Assembly (NCBI GenBank): GCA_025924495.1 | Contig: JAICIG010000109.1 | Span: 1-19,028, forward strand | Direction: 5' to 3' | DNA from: Pirellulales bacterium | GTDB lineage: Bacteria > Planctomycetota > Planctomycetia > Pirellulales > JAICIG01 | Length of the DNA stretch: 19,028 bases | In this document: positions 15,459-19,028 of the stretch, in pieces | Numbering within the stretch: the first letter of the stretch is position 1 | Layout of the letters: every line of letters starts with the position of its first letter | Position numbers and translations under genes: made by a program | The notes under the pieces: model-generated | What the model saw: the letters and a program-made list of their open reading frames with translations, nothing else | Told to the model about the DNA's origin: nothing | Databases searched by the model: none

Positions 15459-16322
15459 ATGTCGATCGATCTGACAAGCTTGGCGCCAAAGTCGGGATAT
15501 TCGCGACGCGAATTTGTGGTCACCTCGCTGGGCGTCGGCTTTGCGCTGGCAGTGCAACCCGTTTCCGCCGAGACCATCACCACCGATACCCAAGGCCTGA
15601 AGGCCGGCGAAGTGAAAATCAAAACGGCCGACGGCGAGATGCCGGCGTATCGGGCGATGCCAGCGGGAAAAGGCCCATTCCCGGTGATTCTCGTCGTGCA
15701 AGAAATCTTCGGCGTGCACGAGCACATCAAAGATCTTTGTCGCCGTCTGGCAAAGCGCCGTTATCTGGCGGTGGCGCCGGAGTTGTACGCGCGGCAAGGC
15801 GATGTGTCGAAAATGGAGAACATCGGCGAGATCATCAGCAAGGTCGTTTCCAAAGTGCCCGACAAGCAGGTGCTTTCCGATCTGGACGCTACGGTCGAGT
15901 GGGCCAAAAAGTCGGGAGACGGAGACGCCTCGAAGCTCGGCATTACGGGCTTCTGCTGGGGCGGGCGAATCGTGTGGCTATATGCGGCCCACAATCCGCA
16001 ACTCAAAGCCGGGGTCGCCTGGTATGGCCGGCTGGTGGGAGACAAGGACGAACTGCATCCCCAGCATCCGGTCGACATTGCCGGTTCGCTCAAAGCGCCG
16101 GTGCTCGGACTTTACGGCGGCGCCGATCAGGGCATCCCCGTCGAAACGGTCGAGAAGATGCGCGCGGCGCTCAAAGACTCGAAGCAACCGACCGAGATCG
16201 TCGTGTATCCTGACACGCCGCACGGTTTCAACGCCGATTATCGGCCGACCTATCGCAAAGAACAGGCGGAAGAAGGCTGGCAGAAAATGCTGGATTGGTT
16301 CAAAAAGTACGGCGTGGCCTAA
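15459..16322 (+). CDS. Tat-exported dienelactone hydrolase family protein
   Basis: An alpha/beta hydrolase of the dienelactone hydrolase (carboxymethylenebutenolidase) family, probably exported folded. The 287 residues begin with a twin-arginine signal: SRREFV (15-20), hydrophobic run about 21-33 and probable cleavage after VSA near 37. The catalytic triad is visible: nucleophile C166 in GFCWGG, D223 in GGADQGI and H255 in DTPHGFN. E82 in QEIFG corresponds to the glutamate that tunes the Cys nucleophile in the family. Length beyond the signal is normal. AGGA nine bases before the ATG supports the start. The true substrate (lactone or ester) is not known; many such proteins do not act in chloroaromatic degradation. 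It stands alone and converges on the small membrane protein gene. Confidence 0.9.
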   Translation: MSIDLTSLAPKSGYSRREFVVTSLGVGFALAVQPVSAETITTDTQGLKAGEVKIKTADGEMPAYRAMPAGKGPFPVILVVQEIFGVHEHIKDLCRRLAKRRYLAVAPELYARQGDVSKMENIGEIISKVVSKVPDKQVLSDLDATVEWAKKSGDGDASKLGITGFCWGGRIVWLYAAHNPQLKAGVAWYGRLVGDKDELHPQHPVDIAGSLKAPVLGLYGGADQGIPVETVEKMRAALKDSKQPTEIVVYPDTPHGFNADYRPTYRKEQAEEGWQKMLDWFKKYGVA

Positions 16323-16376
16323 GAAAAAGAACATTCCCCTCGTTGCTGAGTGCAAATATCGTCAACAGTAACCCTA

Positions 16377-16402
16377 GCTGGCTGCCAAATGCGGCGGCCA
16401 GT
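16377..16402. terminator. Stem-loop between convergent genes
   Basis: CTGGCTGCC (16378-16386) and GGCGGCCAG (16393-16401) form a 9-bp stem with one G-U pair and a 6-nt loop, extended by one further G-U. It sits between the stops of the hydrolase (+) and the small membrane protein (-). There is no clear T-run, so its role in ending transcription is inferred from position. Confidence 0.35.
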
Positions 16403-16468
16403 ACGCGTTTGCCGAACTCAGTCTTGCTGACGAGCGCCGGTGGATCGAATCGATTGGCTGGCTGCGGC

Positions 16469-16618
16469 TCATTCACGGCGCGACGCATGCTTGTTGCTAT
16501 TCGCAGCGAACGCGACGAGCGTAACCGCAATGCAAATGGCGAGCAGTAAGCCCGCGCCGACAACTGCGAACTTGATCGCCCAGGTAGCAAAGGCTTCTTG
16601 AGCCGTCATCGATGGCAT
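16469..16618 (-). CDS. Small single-pass membrane protein (49 aa)
   Basis: A short gene of unknown function. The translation starts MPSMTAQEAFATWAIKF and has one hydrophobic helix at about residues 16-38 (VVGAGLLLAICIAVTLVAF in its core), followed by a short basic and polar tail ending SRRE. This suggests a single-pass inner-membrane protein. The start is strongly supported: AGGAG lies eight bases before the ATG at 16618, one of the best ribosome-binding sites in the window. The gene begins 40 nt after the stop of the M48 protease on the same strand, so the two are probably co-transcribed. It could anchor or regulate the protease. An alternative ATG at codon 4 (16609) is less well placed. The small size leaves some doubt. 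Confidence 0.65.
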   Translation of the reverse strand: MPSMTAQEAFATWAIKFAVVGAGLLLAICIAVTLVAFAANSNKHASRRE

Positions 16619-16658
16619 AGCGAACGCTCCTGGTGGGAATAAACTGAGAATTGCCAGA

Positions 16659-17642
16659 TTACGGGTCGAATTCTTGCTCGCTGCGCGGTATGCGCCGCGT
16701 CAGGTTCTCTCGGCCGATGTATAACTTATCTCGCGGATTGTCTCGGGCGAGCTGTTCGTACTGCACCATGATCGCCCGGTGACGGTCGACTGAGTAGGGA
16801 TGGGTTCGCAGGAAGCCGGGCATCACATCGGGGCGATTCTTTGCTTGCTCTCGCTCATGCATGCGGAGGAACAATCGCGCCATTTCGCGAGGATCGTAAC
16901 CTGCCGCATAAGCCCAGGCGGCGCCGTCGGCGTCGGCTTGGGCCTCGTCCTCCGGGCGAAAAGGCCTGGCGAACAATCGCATCGTTTGTCCGCCCGCAGC
17001 GAACATTCGTTTGAGATCGAATGACTCGCCTTGATTGAAGGTCCGCTGCGCTAACTTAGCCCGCTTGAGCGGCAATAGTTGATGGCCGCGATCAAAATGA
17101 GAGAGTTCGTGGCCCAGGACGCCGACCAGAGCCGCTTCGCTTTCGGCAAAGTCGAGCAACCCGCGAAAGACGACCACCGTACCGCCAGGGAAAGAACGCG
17201 CGTCGACCTCGGGACTGTCGGCGAGGTGAATCTTCACAACGCGATAGCGGTCCTCGTTCCGTAAGTAAGGATGCAACACCTCGATTAGTTGGCGTAAATA
17301 CTGCACATCCTTGCCGCGAACCGCGGTTCGTACCCCTCGCGCGCGTAGTTGGTCCAAATAGCTTGTAGCCGCGGCATCGCCGAGTCGCCGTTCTTCTTGA
17401 GGTTCAATCTCGACCGACTCGAGTGCTGCCTGATCGTCGGACGGGGAAGACTCGAACATACGCTCGAGCATCGCCGGATCGAACGGGACGAGTGTCGGTG
17501 CGGCAGGTTTGGCTCTGCGACGGTTTGTGGCCGCCTTGTCTTTTGGCGCCCCGCAAACTTGGCCATGATTGAACGCCAACGACGCTATGAGGCATGCCGC
17601 CGTTGCAGTCATTCCCACGCAATTGCGCCGAGCGAATTTCAT
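16659..17642 (-). CDS. Exported M48-family metalloprotease
   Basis: A zinc metalloprotease of the M48 (Ste24/HtpX/BepA-like) family acting outside the cytoplasm. In 327 residues a signal peptide is seen (basic start, hydrophobic about 12-24, likely cleavage near residue 31), then a low-complexity Lys/Arg/Ala/Pro stretch. The peptidase core has SFPGGTVVVFRGLLDF (150-165), zinc motif HELSH (H178, E179, H182) and the third ligand E233 in EDEAQAD. The RTHPYSVDRHRA block (279-290) is typical of soluble M48 proteins. No transmembrane helices surround the active site as in HtpX, so it resembles periplasmic BepA/LoiP-type quality-control proteases, but without TPR repeats. The ATG has AGGAA seven bases upstream. 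It lies between the DUF1559 gene (107 bp upstream) and the 49-residue membrane protein. Confidence 0.9.
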   Translation of the reverse strand: MKFARRNCVGMTATAACLIASLAFNHGQVCGAPKDKAATNRRRAKPAAPTLVPFDPAMLERMFESSPSDDQAALESVEIEPQEERRLGDAAATSYLDQLRARGVRTAVRGKDVQYLRQLIEVLHPYLRNEDRYRVVKIHLADSPEVDARSFPGGTVVVFRGLLDFAESEAALVGVLGHELSHFDRGHQLLPLKRAKLAQRTFNQGESFDLKRMFAAGGQTMRLFARPFRPEDEAQADADGAAWAYAAGYDPREMARLFLRMHEREQAKNRPDVMPGFLRTHPYSVDRHRAIMVQYEQLARDNPRDKLYIGRENLTRRIPRSEQEFDP

Positions 17643-17749
17643 GCGACGGTTCCTGTACGATAGACGACAAACCGGCTTGCACGATGGACCGCTCTTCTTG
17701 TTATAGCCGAGCGAATCGGATGCGGCGCGGTTTTTCCATCAGGCCACCA

Positions 17750-18556
17750 TCACGGATAACTCATGTCCTGGTCAAAAACGATTTTGTCGGGGTACATGTC
17801 GCGCACGGCGGGGTCCCAACTTACCGTGGCGGCGTGCCCGTCCAGATACAGATAATTCGCAGCCGAATTGTGTCGATCGAAGGCAATCCAAGGCTGAATA
17901 ATGTTGGTTCCCAGCCAGATGTCATAGTCATCCTGACGAGGATCTTCGCCGTTGGCCGGTGAGAATGCCTCAGCAATGCGCTCGGAAAAGGCCACGAACT
18001 GCGACGTGCCAATCTCCTGGCTGAAGCGCTTAAGCGTCCAAAAGCCGTATCGGCGAGTTTTGTGGCTCAACAGCGAATTCATGAGAAAACTGGTGCGGTG
18101 TTCGATGCCGTCGACCTGCCCCGTGTCAGGATCAACGAACGCCTTGCGGACGGAAGTATCGCTCGGGCACCGATAGATTTCCTCGCTCGCGGTCCAGACG
18201 CCTTGCCGCGCCAAATCCTCGTCGGCCTCTTGGGCGCCGCCGATGTACGGCAACAATTTGTCTTCCCAATAGATCTCCGCGAACGAGTTGCTCAAGCCGA
18301 CATTGAGAATGACGTCGGCATCGAACGGATGATGCAGGAAGAAATACTCGTGCCAAGCGTTGTAGTAGGCATGTACCGCGATCCCGATCTGCCGTTGGTG
18401 CGAGAGGCAATCCATCCGCCGCGCTGATTCCCTAGCCATTTGCACGGCCGGCAGCAACAGTGCAATGAGCACGGCGATGATGGCAATCACCGTCAACAAT
18501 TCGACCAGCGTAAAAGCCTGGCGGGAAACACGTAGATAATGTCGTTGCGCGTTCAT
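17750..18556 (-). CDS. DUF1559 protein with type II pseudopilin N-terminus
   Basis: A member of the DUF1559 (SBP_bac_10-type) family that is greatly expanded in Planctomycetes; exact function unknown, probably a surface or secretion-system pseudopilin. In 268 residues the prepilin signature is [19 protein letters not shown] (14-32), with Glu at position +5. Peptidase cleavage would fall after A14, where Gly is usual. A C-rich and aromatic globular domain follows (C50, C130). The family H-x9-DG motif is intact: H229, then NYLYLDGHA with D239-G240. The ATG at 18556 is preferred over an in-frame TTG at 18571, giving the short basic leader normal for prepilins; neither has a good Shine-Dalgarno. 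It is first of a three-gene minus-strand group with the M48 protease. Confidence 0.92.
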   Translation of the reverse strand: MNAQRHYLRVSRQAFTLVELLTVIAIIAVLIALLLPAVQMARESARRMDCLSHQRQIGIAVHAYYNAWHEYFFLHHPFDADVILNVGLSNSFAEIYWEDKLLPYIGGAQEADEDLARQGVWTASEEIYRCPSDTSVRKAFVDPDTGQVDGIEHRTSFLMNSLLSHKTRRYGFWTLKRFSQEIGTSQFVAFSERIAEAFSPANGEDPRQDDYDIWLGTNIIQPWIAFDRHNSAANYLYLDGHAATVSWDPAVRDMYPDKIVFDQDMSYP

Positions 18557-19028
18557 CGTTGCAGAATTCAAAAAGGCTGCAGACAGACCACATTCCAGCT
18601 CGGCTTGGGCTTTGCGTTTTGCGGCGGAATGCCGGCATTTTGATTACCCGGAAAGGCGCATGCAAGTCATAGCCCCTCGTAGACGGCCGTCGCCGAGCCC
18701 AAACCTGCGAGATGCAGATATTTAACTGCCACAACGTCTCTCTGAGCGAGTCCGGCAACGCGCCCGCGGCAGGCTCCGCCCCCAGCGCACGCCTCTGGGA
18801 ACGTTCTCGCCGATTCATGGCTCGCCGGCAACGCAATCACACGTTAGCTACTTAACAACCGCAGAGCCGCGGCCGTTGGCGCCATAGAACTTGCAAAACC
18901 GGACGAATCGCTATTTGAATTCCAATTGGAGCAACAGTCATGCGGAATTTTCCGGCCAAGCTAACCTGCGCTAGTTGATTCTTCGGCCGCCATCCGAGGC
19001 GCCGCGGCGGATCGGTCGCGCCATTTCC
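18557..19028. other. Right-end intergenic region
   Basis: About 470 bp upstream of the DUF1559 gene with no gene I can support. It should hold that gene's promoter (minus strand), but no convincing hexamer pair stands out. Two minus-strand frames stay open to the right edge (stops at 18852-18854 and 18961-18963) and could be the tail of a gene outside the window. They are too short to judge. Confidence 0.45.

Noticed and set aside
18918..18976. Tiny leader-peptide-like ORF (12 codons) after a GGAG
   Set aside because: It is too short to judge and no plus-strand gene follows within the window.
18852..19028. Possible 3' end of a minus-strand gene entering from the right edge
   Set aside because: Two different frames are open to the edge for only about 20-60 codons, with no motif, so neither can be preferred.

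Overview
The window looks like chromosomal DNA from a planctomycete, probably of the Pirellulales type. The strongest evidence is a DUF1559 protein at 17750-18556, which has a type II pseudopilin N-terminus and an H-x9-DG motif; this family is greatly expanded in Planctomycetes. Other supporting traits are GC-rich genes with wide spacers, mostly weak Shine-Dalgarno sites, large secreted HEAT-type proteins and a PDZ-only exported protein. No tRNA, rRNA, insertion sequence, integrase or CRISPR array could be recognised.

Layout, left to right. (1) The 3' part of a PhoD-like metallophosphatase (+) converges on a cytoplasmic PAS-PAS hybrid histidine kinase/response regulator (-). (2) The 3235-3858 spacer holds a cluster of short inverted repeats between 3655 and 3834. 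It ends in a terminator-like hairpin plus T-run just ahead of a 64-residue coiled-coil ORF (3859-4053, +). This is the most unusual part of the window. (3) Three minus-strand genes follow: a secreted 521-residue alpha-helical protein, a HEAT-repeat lipoprotein and a divergent methyltransferase-like protein. The first two are probably an envelope-associated pair. (4) An 895-bp spacer with a good sigma70-type promoter leads into an exported protein with two PDZ domains (+). (5) A plus-strand series follows: an O-methyltransferase-type enzyme, a PlsC-type acyltransferase with a large insertion, L-2-hydroxyglutarate oxidase (lhgO) and a Tat-exported dienelactone hydrolase. (6) This series converges on a minus-strand group: the DUF1559 pseudopilin, an exported M48 metalloprotease and a 49-residue single-pass membrane protein 40 nt behind the protease.

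Most of the window is ordinary planctomycete housekeeping, envelope and catabolic content. I saw no complete defence system, biosynthetic cluster or mobile element. The items most worth checking are the structured element with its coiled-coil ORF (3655-4053), the M48 plus micro-membrane-protein pair (16469-17642), the insertion in the acyltransferase, and the tandem secreted helical-repeat pair.
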